A stretch of 11,683 nucleotides of DNA, taken from the NCBI GenBank assembly GCA_900555295.1, contig USKN01000040.1:1-11683 (forward strand), given 5' to 3'. This DNA is from an uncultured Eubacteriales bacterium (GTDB taxonomy: Bacteria; Bacillota; Clostridia; UMGS1810). The position numbers were made by a program, and so were the translations under genes. Below are positions 1 through 5,502 of this stretch, in pieces. Position 1 is the stretch's first letter, and each line of letters starts with the position of its first letter. A model generated the notes under the pieces. It did not search any database, had not been told where the DNA came from, and saw only the letters and a list, made by a program, of their open reading frames with translations.

Positions 1-98
1 ATTGTTTTTTTAGATATTTGTTTATTTATTTTAAAGGATAAAACTCTTTTTTATTTTATATAAAAACGGGAGTTGTTTGTAAGGAGGTGCATCGGGAG
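1..98 (+). other. AT-rich rpmH leader with strong ribosome binding site
   Basis: This is the upstream region of rpmH. It is very AT-rich and contains no gene. The ribosome binding site AAGGAGGTG at 81-89 is a perfect nine-base match to the 16S rRNA 3' end and sits 11 nt before the ATG at 99. A second purine-rich patch, GGGAG, touches the start codon. A -10-like TATATA at 57-62 is visible, but no convincing -35 box lies at the right distance, so no promoter is called. No DnaA box (TTATCCACA-like) is seen here. An origin further to the left is only an inference from the known neighbourhood of rpmH. Confidence 0.5.
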
Positions 99-233
99 AT
101 GAAAAGAACATTCCAGCCTAATGTAAGACACAGAAGTAAAGTACACGGCTTCAGAAAAAGAATGAGCGACAGAAACGGCAGAAAAGTTTTGGCTCGCAGA
201 AGATTAAAAGGCAGAAAAGTTTTGTCGGCATAA
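99..233 (+). CDS. rpmH: 50S ribosomal protein L34
   Basis: This encodes ribosomal protein L34, a small, highly basic structural protein of the 50S subunit. The 44-residue product begins MKRTFQPNVRHR and carries the family hallmarks HGFRKRM (residues 16-22) and the basic tail RRRLKGRKVLSA. Its length is exactly typical (44-46 residues). The ATG at 99 is chosen because the product aligns with the family from residue 1 and AAGGAGG lies 11 nt upstream. An in-frame GTG at 87 would overlap the ribosome binding site and is rejected. It is the first gene of the rpmH-rnpA-yidD-yidC-jag cluster. A strong hairpin terminator follows 61 nt after the stop codon, which probably keeps the high expression of L34 from running fully into rnpA. 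Identification is certain. Confidence 0.98.
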   Translation: MKRTFQPNVRHRSKVHGFRKRMSDRNGRKVLARRRLKGRKVLSA

Positions 234-294
234 TTTTTTATAAATTTTTATGTGAACACTGACCGCATGAAATAAAATGATTGCCAATCTTTAG

Positions 295-323
295 AAGACC
301 ACAGTGTTTAGTGTGGTCTTTTT
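295..323 (+). terminator. Intrinsic terminator between rpmH and rnpA
   Basis: A perfect 9-bp stem, AAGACCACA (295-303) with TGTGGTCTT (312-320), closes an 8-nt loop. It is followed by a T run ending at 323. This is a standard Rho-independent terminator shape. It lies between two genes that are co-transcribed in many bacteria, so it may end the rpmH transcript or partly attenuate read-through into rnpA. The structure is seen directly; its efficiency is not known. Confidence 0.8.
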
Positions 324-326
324 CAA

Positions 327-332
327 TATAAT
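327..332 (+). promoter_or_regulatory. Candidate -10 box for rnpA
   Basis: A perfect TATAAT lies 3 nt after the terminator T-tract and 51 nt before the rnpA start codon. This is a sensible place for a promoter driving rnpA-yidD-yidC-jag. No good -35 box is found 16-18 nt upstream: that position falls inside the terminator loop (GTGTTT, TGTTTA). There is also no TGn extension. In AT-rich DNA a lone TATAAT is weak evidence, so the call is tentative. Confidence 0.35.
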
Positions 333-383
333 CGAAATTTTTTGCTTAAAAAACCCGTATTTTTTTCGGAGGTTCGGTACCGT

Positions 384-737
384 ATGAAAGGGACAGTAAA
401 GTTAAATCGCGAATTTAGGTACGCATATAAAAAAGGTAAAAAAATTGTAACCCGATATATAGTGTTTCATTATTATAAGGCAAACAGAGTAAACAAAGAG
501 TCGGGTAAAAATACAAGGCTCGGTATTACAGTATCCAAAACAATAGGCAAAGCGCATACAAGAAACCGCGCAAAGCGCCTTATACGCGAAAGTTATTATT
601 GTTTTAAAAATAATTTAAAAGACGGGTATAATATTGTTGTTGCCGCACGCAGTGCAATAGACGGCGCAGCATTTTTTGACGTAAAAAAAAATTTTGAATA
701 TTGTGTTAATAAATCGGGGTTAAATCAAAAAAATTAA
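384..737 (+). CDS. rnpA: Ribonuclease P protein component
   Basis: This is the protein subunit of RNase P. It binds the catalytic RNA (rnpB, not in this window) and helps it remove 5' leaders from precursor tRNAs. The 117-residue product starts MKGTVKLNREFRYAYKKGK, the usual N-terminal signature. It contains the RNR-type motif TRNRAKRLIRE at about residues 65-75, preceded by RLGITVSKTIGKA. The ATG at 384 is chosen because GGAGG at 368-372 lies 11 nt upstream and the family alignment begins there. An in-frame TTG at 342 would add 14 residues across the ribosome binding site and is unlikely. yidD follows after 23 nt. Length and charge are normal for the family, and the gene appears intact. Confidence 0.96.
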   Translation: MKGTVKLNREFRYAYKKGKKIVTRYIVFHYYKANRVNKESGKNTRLGITVSKTIGKAHTRNRAKRLIRESYYCFKNNLKDGYNIVVAARSAIDGAAFFDVKKNFEYCVNKSGLNQKN

Positions 738-760
738 CAGCGAAAAGAAATGAATATAAA

Positions 761-970
761 ATGAAACAAATAATTTTATGGCTTATTGCTTTTTACAGAA
801 AGTATATATCGCCGCTTAAAAAACCTTGCTGCCGTTTTGTGCCCACGTGTTCGGAGTACGCATACCTTGCGGTAAAAAAATACGGTGCGCTTAAAGGTAG
901 TTTTCTTGCGGTAAAAAGGCTTTTAAAATGCCACCCGTTCCACGAGGGCGGTTATGACCCACTTAAATAG
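761..970 (+). CDS. yidD: Membrane protein insertion efficiency factor YidD
   Basis: This encodes a 69-residue member of the YidD family (DUF37). These are small membrane-associated proteins that assist YidC-dependent insertion of inner-membrane proteins. The family signature is clear: YRKYISPLKKPCCRFVPTCS at about residues 12-31, then YGALKGSFLAVKRLLKCHPF and the C-terminal GGYDPLK. The conserved cysteines of the CCRFVPTCS motif are present. A short N-terminal hydrophobic stretch (IILWLIAFY) can act as an amphipathic membrane anchor. The ribosome binding site is weak (GAAAAGAAA), so translation may be partly coupled to rnpA 23 nt upstream. The stop codon at 968-970 overlaps the ribosome binding site of yidC, which suggests coupling with its functional partner. 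Confidence 0.96.
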   Translation: MKQIILWLIAFYRKYISPLKKPCCRFVPTCSEYAYLAVKKYGALKGSFLAVKRLLKCHPFHEGGYDPLK

Positions 971-980
971 GAGGAAACTT

Positions 981-2042
981 ATGTTTGACAAAATTATTAC
1001 CACACCGCTTGGCTATATACTCGGTTTTATATATAGCTTTGTGGGCAATTACGGATGGTCGCTTATTATATTTACAGTGCTTATAAAGCTTGTAATTTTA
1101 CCGCTTGCACTTAAACAGCAAAAATCCACAACAAAAATGCAGCAGCTTCAGCCCAAAGTAGAAGAAGTTAAAGAAAAGTATAAGTACGATCAGCAAAAAA
1201 TGAGCGAAGAAACTATGAAACTGTATAAACAATACGGTGTAAACCCTGCAGGGGGCTGCCTGCCGCTGCTTATACAAATGCCCATACTTTTTGGACTTTA
1301 CCGCGTTATATATCAGCCGCTCACTTATATGAAACATTTGAGCAACGAGGCAATACTTAAAGCTATAGGTATGACGGACTTTTCAAAAATTACCAACCTT
1401 ACGGGTTCGTGGAACAAACTTGTTACAAATGCGGACAATTGGGCGATTATAAGCAAATTTGTTGAAAAAATAGGCATAGAGGGCGATAAGCTTTCAAACG
1501 CGCAGCGCCAGCTTCAAATAGTACTTGCCGAAACGGTTGACAAGCTTTTTATTAATTTTGATTTTTTGGGAATAAACCTTGCGGAGGCACCGAGCATACG
1601 TAAAATATCCATTTTGTGGCTTGTTCCTATTATAGCAACGGTTACAACATATTTTTCAACCAAAATTACAACTATGATGGCAAACAGCGATAAAAAGAAA
1701 GCCGAAAAGAAAAGCGAGGAGCCTGTTAAAAAGGCGAGAGTGCTTTCACCCGACCAAAAGCAAACCTCGGCTTCGGGTACCGATACGGCAGAGAGTATGA
1801 CCAAGTCAATGTCGCTTATGATGCCGCTTATGACTCTTTGGATAACATTTACAATGCCGGCAACACTCGGCCTTTATTGGATAGTATCAAATATACTTGC
1901 ACTTTTGCAAACAGTTGCTCTTAACGGATATTATAAAAAGAAACTTGCCGTTGAAATCGATATTGAAAACGCACGCTTAATAGAAAAAAAGGCAGAAAAA
2001 GAAGCAAAATACGGCAAAAAGAAAAAGAAGAAGAGAGGTTAA
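981..2042 (+). CDS. yidC: Membrane protein insertase YidC/SpoIIIJ (Oxa1 family)
   Basis: This is an Oxa1/YidC/Alb3-family insertase that inserts and folds membrane proteins, alone or with the Sec translocon. The 353-residue product shows the expected membrane segments: one at about residues 26-44, one in the stretch NPAGGCLPLLIQMPILFGLY, one around ILWLVPIIATVTTYF, and a C-terminal pair in MPLMTLWITFTMPATLGLYW. A charged linker of about 45 residues separates the last cytoplasmic loop from the final pair. The C-terminus is lysine-rich (KKKKKKRG), which can help ribosome contact. The conserved positive residue in the groove helix is Lys36 instead of the usual arginine. No lipobox is seen. The ATG at 981 is preferred because AGGAGG at 969-974 lies 6 nt upstream; an in-frame ATG at 954 lies inside yidD. 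jag begins 6 nt after the stop codon. Confidence 0.96.
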   Translation: MFDKIITTPLGYILGFIYSFVGNYGWSLIIFTVLIKLVILPLALKQQKSTTKMQQLQPKVEEVKEKYKYDQQKMSEETMKLYKQYGVNPAGGCLPLLIQMPILFGLYRVIYQPLTYMKHLSNEAILKAIGMTDFSKITNLTGSWNKLVTNADNWAIISKFVEKIGIEGDKLSNAQRQLQIVLAETVDKLFINFDFLGINLAEAPSIRKISILWLVPIIATVTTYFSTKITTMMANSDKKKAEKKSEEPVKKARVLSPDQKQTSASGTDTAESMTKSMSLMMPLMTLWITFTMPATLGLYWIVSNILALLQTVALNGYYKKKLAVEIDIENARLIEKKAEKEAKYGKKKKKKRG

Positions 2043-2048
2043 ATCGTT

Positions 2049-2666
2049 ATGAAGACAGTTGAAAAAGCGGCTAAAACAAAAGACGAAGCTATCAGTTTGG
2101 CTTTGGAAGAACTCGGTGTTAGCATTGACGATGTTAATGTTGAAGTAATAGAAGAAGGCTCAAAAGGCTTTTTGGGATTTGGCAATAAAGACGCTTGCGT
2201 AAAAGTTACGTATGCGCCAAACCTTGAAAAACGCGCAAAAGAATTTTTAAGCGGTCTTTTTGAAAATATGAATGAGAGTAATATAAAAATAGAAACTCAA
2301 TTAACCGATGATGTTTTAAAAATTGAGATTTCGGGCGACGATATGGGTATAGTAATAGGCAAACGCGGCGAAACACTCGACGCATTGCAGCACCTTACAA
2401 GCCTTGCGGTAAACCGCGGTGATGAAAGTTTTGTAAAAGTATCGCTCGATACCGAAAATTACCGTCAAAAAAGAGTGGAGGCGCTTGAAAGCCTTGCGCA
2501 CAAGCTTGCCGAAAAGGTTAAAAGAACACACCGCAATACAACTCTTGAACCGATGAACGCATACGAAAGACGTATTATTCACTCGGCACTCCAGGATGAT
2601 GAGTATGTTACAACATATAGTGTAGGGCAGGGTATGAACAGAAAAGTTGTTATTGCTCTTAAATAG
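2049..2666 (+). CDS. khpB: RNA-binding protein KhpB (Jag/EloR), KH and R3H domains
   Basis: This is an RNA-binding protein of the Jag/EloR/KhpB family, which in Firmicutes pairs with KhpA and affects cell elongation and division. The 205-residue product has three parts in order. First is a Jag N-terminal domain (residues 1-55) with the signature EEGSKGFLGFG. Second is a KH domain with the GxxG loop in IGKRGET (G104-G107). Third is a C-terminal R3H domain with the Arg-x3-His motif at R174-H178 in ERRIIHSALQ. The ribosome binding site AGAGAGG overlaps the end of yidC, and the ATG at 2049 is 6 nt past its stop codon, so translation is probably coupled to yidC. It is the last gene of this cluster and is followed by a strong hairpin terminator. 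It is also named jag in older annotation. Confidence 0.95.
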   Translation: MKTVEKAAKTKDEAISLALEELGVSIDDVNVEVIEEGSKGFLGFGNKDACVKVTYAPNLEKRAKEFLSGLFENMNESNIKIETQLTDDVLKIEISGDDMGIVIGKRGETLDALQHLTSLAVNRGDESFVKVSLDTENYRQKRVEALESLAHKLAEKVKRTHRNTTLEPMNAYERRIIHSALQDDEYVTTYSVGQGMNRKVVIALK

Positions 2667-2678
2667 TTTATAATTTTG

Positions 2679-2735
2679 TGCCGCTTTGAATGAATGATTT
2701 GGTTTTTCTGTATTGTTCATTAATGCGGCATTTTT
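2679..2735 (+). terminator. Intrinsic terminator after jag/khpB
   Basis: A basal stem, TGCCGC (2679-2684) with GCGGCA (2725-2730), is followed by five T residues at 2731-2735. Above the base, AATGAA (2689-2694) can pair with TTCATT (2716-2721), giving a long hairpin with a small internal bulge and a 21-nt apical loop. It starts 13 nt after the jag stop codon. It is a convincing end of the rnpA-jag transcription unit. Confidence 0.8.
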
Positions 2736-2737
2736 AA

Positions 2738-2780
2738 AATTAAAATATATTTAAATTAGTGCACAATCAATGGCTTCCCC
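2738..2780 (+). repeat. 43-bp imperfect direct repeat, copy 1 (truncated)
   Basis: This begins AATTAAAATATATTTAAATT and ends AATGGCTTCCCC. It matches 36 of 43 positions of a second copy at 2830-2872, without gaps and 92 bp apart. In this copy the downstream half of the hairpin seen in copy 2 (GGGGAAGC) is absent; other small hairpins follow instead. This looks like an incomplete copy of a dispersed intergenic repeat family. The strand given is nominal. Confidence 0.7.
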
Positions 2781-2818
2781 AATGCCCACCATATGGGCGG
2801 ATAATATCCGCAAGCATT
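2781..2818. repeat. Cluster of short palindromes between the direct repeats
   Basis: Three short inverted pairs are packed into 38 nt. AATGC (2781-2785) pairs with GCATT (2814-2818). GCCCA (2784-2788) pairs with TGGGC (2794-2798). GCGGATA (2797-2803) pairs with TATCCGC (2805-2811). The small overlaps between pairs mean they can form a compact branched structure only with one or two base pairs lost at the junctions. No coding frame or known RNA family is recognised. It resembles palindromic intergenic repeat debris. Confidence 0.5.
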
Positions 2819-2829
2819 TGTTTGTTATT

Positions 2830-2886
2830 AATTAAAAGATATGTAAATTGGCGCGCAAATAATGGCTTCCCCTTGAGGGGAAGCTG
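2830..2886 (+). repeat. Direct repeat copy 2 plus hairpin, interrupted by IS30 element
   Basis: Residues 2830-2872 are the second copy of the 43-bp repeat. It continues into a perfect 8-bp hairpin, GCTTCCCC (2865-2872) and GGGGAAGC (2877-2884), with a TTGA loop. The repeat stops at CTG (2884-2886), where the insertion sequence starts. Its probable continuation is found beyond the element at 3974. It resembles GC-rich hairpin repeats that I recall from intergenic regions of Clostridia; I could not check this. Confidence 0.7.
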
Positions 2887-2912
2887 GGTATGTTATCATA
2901 TGAAGTGCAACA
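2887..2912 (+). repeat. Left terminal inverted repeat of the IS30 element
   Basis: This starts GGTATGTTATCATATG and ends in the core AAGTGCAACA, which is repeated inverted at the right end. It is placed directly after the CTG target duplication. Confidence 0.75.
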
Positions 2913-2922
2913 CATAAAAATA

Positions 2923-2951
2923 TAGACAACACAGCAATTTTTGTGTAAAAT
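2923..2951 (+). promoter_or_regulatory. Transposase promoter
   Basis: TAGACA (2923-2928) and TAAAAT (2946-2951) are separated by 17 nt. Each matches five of six bases of the sigma-A consensus. The promoter lies inside the element, 38 nt before the transposase start codon, so the insertion sequence carries its own transcription signal. Confidence 0.6.
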
Positions 2952-2989
2952 GTATTTAGCATAAAACGATTAACACAAAGGAGATTGCT

Positions 2990-3964
2990 ATGTCGTCATA
3001 TATACATTTTACACACGATGAACGAATTTGTCTACAAAAACTTTTAAGCGAGGGTAAATCTTTTCGCCAAATTGCTTATCTATTAGGCAGAAGTCCATCT
3101 ACTATAAGCCGTGAAGTTAGCAGAAATCGTGCTAAATATCCTCCTAAACACAAAAGTGATAATGATTTTAATTATCATCATTGGAGAGCACAAATTCAAA
3201 CTATTTGCCGCCGGCGGCAAATTCGACGAACTGCTTTAAAACCCGGTAGTTTTAAATATAACTATGTTGTAGAAAAAATAAACTTATTTTGGACTCCTGA
3301 ACAGATAGTTAATCGTATGCGTGCAGATTACCCGGGGCAATTTGTTGGTGTTTCAACCATATATCGCTATATTAAGCGTGGTGATTTACCAAAAATCTCG
3401 CCAAATACTCACCTTCGCCGCAGGGGCAAAAACAGGAACTATGTACATCATAATTGTAATGTTATTCATCCCGACCGCTTAATTCCGGAATGGCCTGAAG
3501 AAATCAAAAACCGTTTACGGATTGGTGATTGGGAGGGCGATACTATTTACGGTGGTATTGGAAAAGGTTTGATTGTAAGTTTTGTTGATCGAAAGTCAAG
3601 ATTTCTGGTAGCCGGAAAACTTAATACCAGAAATGCAACGGAAACCAGGTTAGTTATTGAAAAAATACTAAACAACCATATTGTTAAAAGTATTTCTTTA
3701 GATAATGGCTCCGAATTTTCTGAATTTCGGATCTTGGAGGAAAACTTAAAAACTCCTGTGTATTTTGCCGAACCGCACAAACCGTGGCAGAGAGGCACTA
3801 ACGAAAACACTAATGATATTTTAAGATTTTTCTTTCCAAAAGGTTATGATTTTCGTACTTTATCACAAGCTCAATTAGATGTAGTTGTTGATTTAATCAA
3901 TAATCGTCCACGTAAATGTCTTGGTTGGAAATCACCTAAAGAAGTTTATGTTGCACTTGGTTGA
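2990..3964 (+). CDS. IS30-family DDE transposase
   Basis: This encodes a full-length 324-residue transposase that cuts and joins the element ends. The N-terminus has a helix-turn-helix typical of IS30 (FTHDERICLQKLL, then SFRQIAYLLGRSPSTISREV, residues 24-43), which binds the terminal repeats. The catalytic integrase-like core has a DDE triad: Asp in GDWEGD (D180 or D184), D238 in SLDNGSEF, and E272 in GTNENTND. The 33-residue spacing between the second Asp and Glu fits the family. FFPKG follows the glutamate, as is usual for IS30. AAAGGAG at 2977-2983 lies 6 nt before the ATG. The stop codon lies inside the right inverted repeat. No frameshift or missing motif is seen, so the enzyme is probably functional. 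Confidence 0.96.
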   Translation: MSSYIHFTHDERICLQKLLSEGKSFRQIAYLLGRSPSTISREVSRNRAKYPPKHKSDNDFNYHHWRAQIQTICRRRQIRRTALKPGSFKYNYVVEKINLFWTPEQIVNRMRADYPGQFVGVSTIYRYIKRGDLPKISPNTHLRRRGKNRNYVHHNCNVIHPDRLIPEWPEEIKNRLRIGDWEGDTIYGGIGKGLIVSFVDRKSRFLVAGKLNTRNATETRLVIEKILNNHIVKSISLDNGSEFSEFRILEENLKTPVYFAEPHKPWQRGTNENTNDILRFFFPKGYDFRTLSQAQLDVVVDLINNRPRKCLGWKSPKEVYVALG

Positions 3965-3973
3965 CATTCTGCC
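3949..3973 (-). repeat. Right terminal inverted repeat of the IS30 element
   Basis: Read on the minus strand it starts GGCAGAATGTCAACC and ends AAGTGCAACA, mirroring the left end. It overlaps the last codons of the transposase. Confidence 0.75.
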
Positions 3974-3999
3974 CTGTCACGGCAGTGACTGATGAGGTG
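3974..3999 (+). repeat. Right remnant of the repeat split by the IS30 element
   Basis: This begins with the second CTG of the target duplication. It contains a 5-bp hairpin, GTCAC (3976-3980) and GTGAC (3985-3989) around GGCA, then TGATGAGGTG. It is the likely continuation of the repeat that stops at 2886. The join is supported by the shared CTG and by the stacked-hairpin design. That it belongs to the same repeat is an inference until an uninterrupted copy is found. Confidence 0.6.
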
Positions 4000-4014
4000 A
4001 TTTTCCTCTTTTTT
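3994..4014 (+). terminator. Weak candidate terminator after the transposase
   Basis: A 4-bp stem, GAGG (3994-3997) and CCTC (4005-4008), is followed by six T residues (4009-4014). The T-tract is good but the stem is short. If active, it would stop plus-strand transcripts from the insertion sequence before they run antisense into the histidine operon. Confidence 0.3.
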
Positions 4015-4030
4015 ATTCATTATAACACAC

Positions 4031-4840
4031 TCAAATATCTTTTTCAACAAATTTATTGTTTTCAAAAACAGTAACGCTTTTATATCCGACACTTTTTAAA
4101 ATACTTATACATTCATCAAACATATAGCACAAAGTTTTTTCGCTGTGGCTGTCACTTGAAAGTATAATTCTGCCGTTGCAGTCTTTTATTGTTTCAATCA
4201 AAAAGCGCGACGGGTACGGCTCTTTTTTATATCCGCGCGATATTGCGCCCGTGTTTATTTCAAACAAATTGCAATACTCGGCGGCACTTTGCACAGCGTT
4301 TTCGGCAATTTTTTTATACTCCGCGTCATCAGACGAAAAAAGTCCGCTGCCGCAAAATTTTGTTATTAAATCAAAATGTCCCGTTATATCGGCTCTTGTT
4401 TTTTTTGCAACACACACCGCATTTTTATAATACGCCTTTACAAGCTCAATATAATTTGAATTAAAGTATTTATCGCATATTTGCTTTAATACTTCGCCGC
4501 TTTCGTCAATCGGTAAATAACTGCCGTTTACGTATATATAATGCACCGAGCCGATTACGTAATCATAATCGGCTCTTGTATCCGCAGAATAAAAATCACG
4601 TTCTATACCAAGATAAATTTTTATTTTGTCGGCATATTGTTTTTTTAGTTTTTGCACTTCGTTTATATATTGCACGGTTCCGTTATGCGACATACAGTAA
4701 GATGTGTCAAATGTGGTATACGAATGTCCCGAAAAGCCTATGCTTTCAAGTCCCATATTTATTGCGGCTTTAACCGTCTGTTCCAAAGTCGATTTTCCGT
4801 CGCAGTATGTTGAATGAATATGCAAATCAGATAAAATCAT
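4031..4840 (-). CDS. hisK: Histidinol-phosphatase, PHP superfamily
   Basis: This enzyme removes phosphate from L-histidinol phosphate, the penultimate intermediate of histidine synthesis. The 269-residue protein belongs to the PHP metal-dependent phosphoesterases. It shows the metal-binding set HIHSTYCDG (H7, H9, D14), H39 in SGHS, E80 in GIERDF, H100 in GSVHY, H155 in ITGHFD, and D230/H232 in SSDSHS. Length is typical. It is the last gene of the operon, and its ATG overlaps the hisIE stop codon by 4 nt (ATGA), so translation is coupled. AGGAG lies 11 nt upstream of the start codon. Operon context separates it from other PHP phosphatases. It is unrelated to the HAD-type phosphatase half of enterobacterial HisB. 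No clear terminator follows it. Confidence 0.93.
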   Translation of the reverse strand: MILSDLHIHSTYCDGKSTLEQTVKAAINMGLESIGFSGHSYTTFDTSYCMSHNGTVQYINEVQKLKKQYADKIKIYLGIERDFYSADTRADYDYVIGSVHYIYVNGSYLPIDESGEVLKQICDKYFNSNYIELVKAYYKNAVCVAKKTRADITGHFDLITKFCGSGLFSSDDAEYKKIAENAVQSAAEYCNLFEINTGAISRGYKKEPYPSRFLIETIKDCNGRIILSSDSHSEKTLCYMFDECISILKSVGYKSVTVFENNKFVEKDI

Positions 4841-5484
4841 TTTGTCATTTTCTCCTGTTTAACTTTGTGGTCTATAATATTTCTCGACGCAAGTTCTTTT
4901 ATAATGTCGTCAAGCTCAATTCCCGAATCAATCATAAGTACAAGCGTATGATATACCAAATCGGCAATTTCGTATATTGTTTCGGCCTTATCACGGTCTT
5001 TTGCGGCAATTATAACCTCGGTACATTCCTCGCCCACTTTTTTTAATATTTTGTCGAGTCCCTTTTCAAATAAATATGTGGTGTACGAATTTTCGGGCAT
5101 AAGTTTTTTACGTTCTTTGAGCATATTCATTAAATCGTTTACAGTAAAATCACACATCTTCTCTCCGTATACAACATCATTAAAACATGAATCGGCTCCC
5201 GTATGGCACGCAGGACCGTCTTTTACCACTTCAACCGTTAATGCGTCACGGTCGCAATCGGCGGTAATACATTTTATGTGCTGATAATTGCCCGAGGTTT
5301 CGCCTTTGCGCCACAGCTGTTTTCTCGAGCGTGACCAAAAGCAAGTTTTGCCCTCTTTAATGCTTATTTCGAGGCTCTCCTTATTCATATACGCAAGAGT
5401 TAATACCTCTTTTGTTACGTAATCGGTAACAATTGCGGGTATTAATCCGTTTTCATCAAATTTAAGTTCGTCTATGTTCAGCAT
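4837..5484 (-). CDS. hisIE: Bifunctional phosphoribosyl-AMP cyclohydrolase / phosphoribosyl-ATP pyrophosphatase
   Basis: This enzyme carries out steps 2 and 3 of histidine synthesis: it hydrolyses phosphoribosyl-ATP to phosphoribosyl-AMP and opens the adenine ring. The 215-residue protein is a fusion. The HisI cyclohydrolase domain covers about residues 1-110, with WRKGETSGNYQHI, the metal-binding aspartates of DCDRD (D76, D78, D80) and conserved cysteines C77, C93 and C100 in GPACHTGADSCF. The HisE pyrophosphatase domain covers about residues 115-215, with GEECTEVIIAAK and EIADLVYHTLVLM. The ATG at 5484 has AAAGGA about 9 nt upstream. The gene starts 18 nt after hisF, the largest gap in the operon, and overlaps hisK by 4 nt. 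Both domains look complete. Confidence 0.96.
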   Translation of the reverse strand: MLNIDELKFDENGLIPAIVTDYVTKEVLTLAYMNKESLEISIKEGKTCFWSRSRKQLWRKGETSGNYQHIKCITADCDRDALTVEVVKDGPACHTGADSCFNDVVYGEKMCDFTVNDLMNMLKERKKLMPENSYTTYLFEKGLDKILKKVGEECTEVIIAAKDRDKAETIYEIADLVYHTLVLMIDSGIELDDIIKELASRNIIDHKVKQEKMTK

Positions 5485-5502
5485 ATTAAAAGTTCCTTTC
5501 GT

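Larger units (their letters stand above)
2887..3973 (+). mobile_element. Intact IS30-family insertion sequence (1087 bp)
   Basis: The element carries one transposase gene and ends in imperfect inverted repeats: left 2887-2912, right 3949-3973. They match at about 18 of 26 positions with one gap and share the inner core AAGTGCAACA. It is flanked by CTG on both sides (2884-2886 and 3974-3976), consistent with a 3-bp target duplication; IS30-family elements usually make 2-4 bp duplications. Removing the element and one CTG rejoins the host repeat as AAGCTGTCACGGC. Size, ends and transposase all fit the family. Because the ends read GGG and CCC, the boundary could shift by a base, but only the chosen one gives a 3-bp duplication. 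Confidence 0.88.

Noticed and set aside
234..294. A small RNA or leader peptide gene between rpmH and rnpA
   Set aside because: No ribosome binding site with a convincing short frame, and no recognised RNA family, is visible in the 61 nt before the terminator.
342..383. Extended rnpA start at TTG 342
   Set aside because: The extension runs through the GGAGG at 368-372 and adds residues not found in the family; the ATG at 384 fits both the ribosome binding site and homology.
954..980. Upstream yidC start at ATG 954
   Set aside because: It lies inside yidD and would encode the AGGAGG ribosome binding site; the ATG at 981 has the correct spacing.
2781..2818. A tRNA-like or riboswitch element in the palindrome cluster
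   Set aside because: It is too short, has no cloverleaf or known aptamer core, and is followed by an insertion sequence rather than a plausible regulated gene.
2738..2872. The two direct repeats as a CRISPR array
   Set aside because: There are only two copies, they are 43 bp with seven mismatches, the spacing is uneven with palindromes between them, and no cas genes are present.
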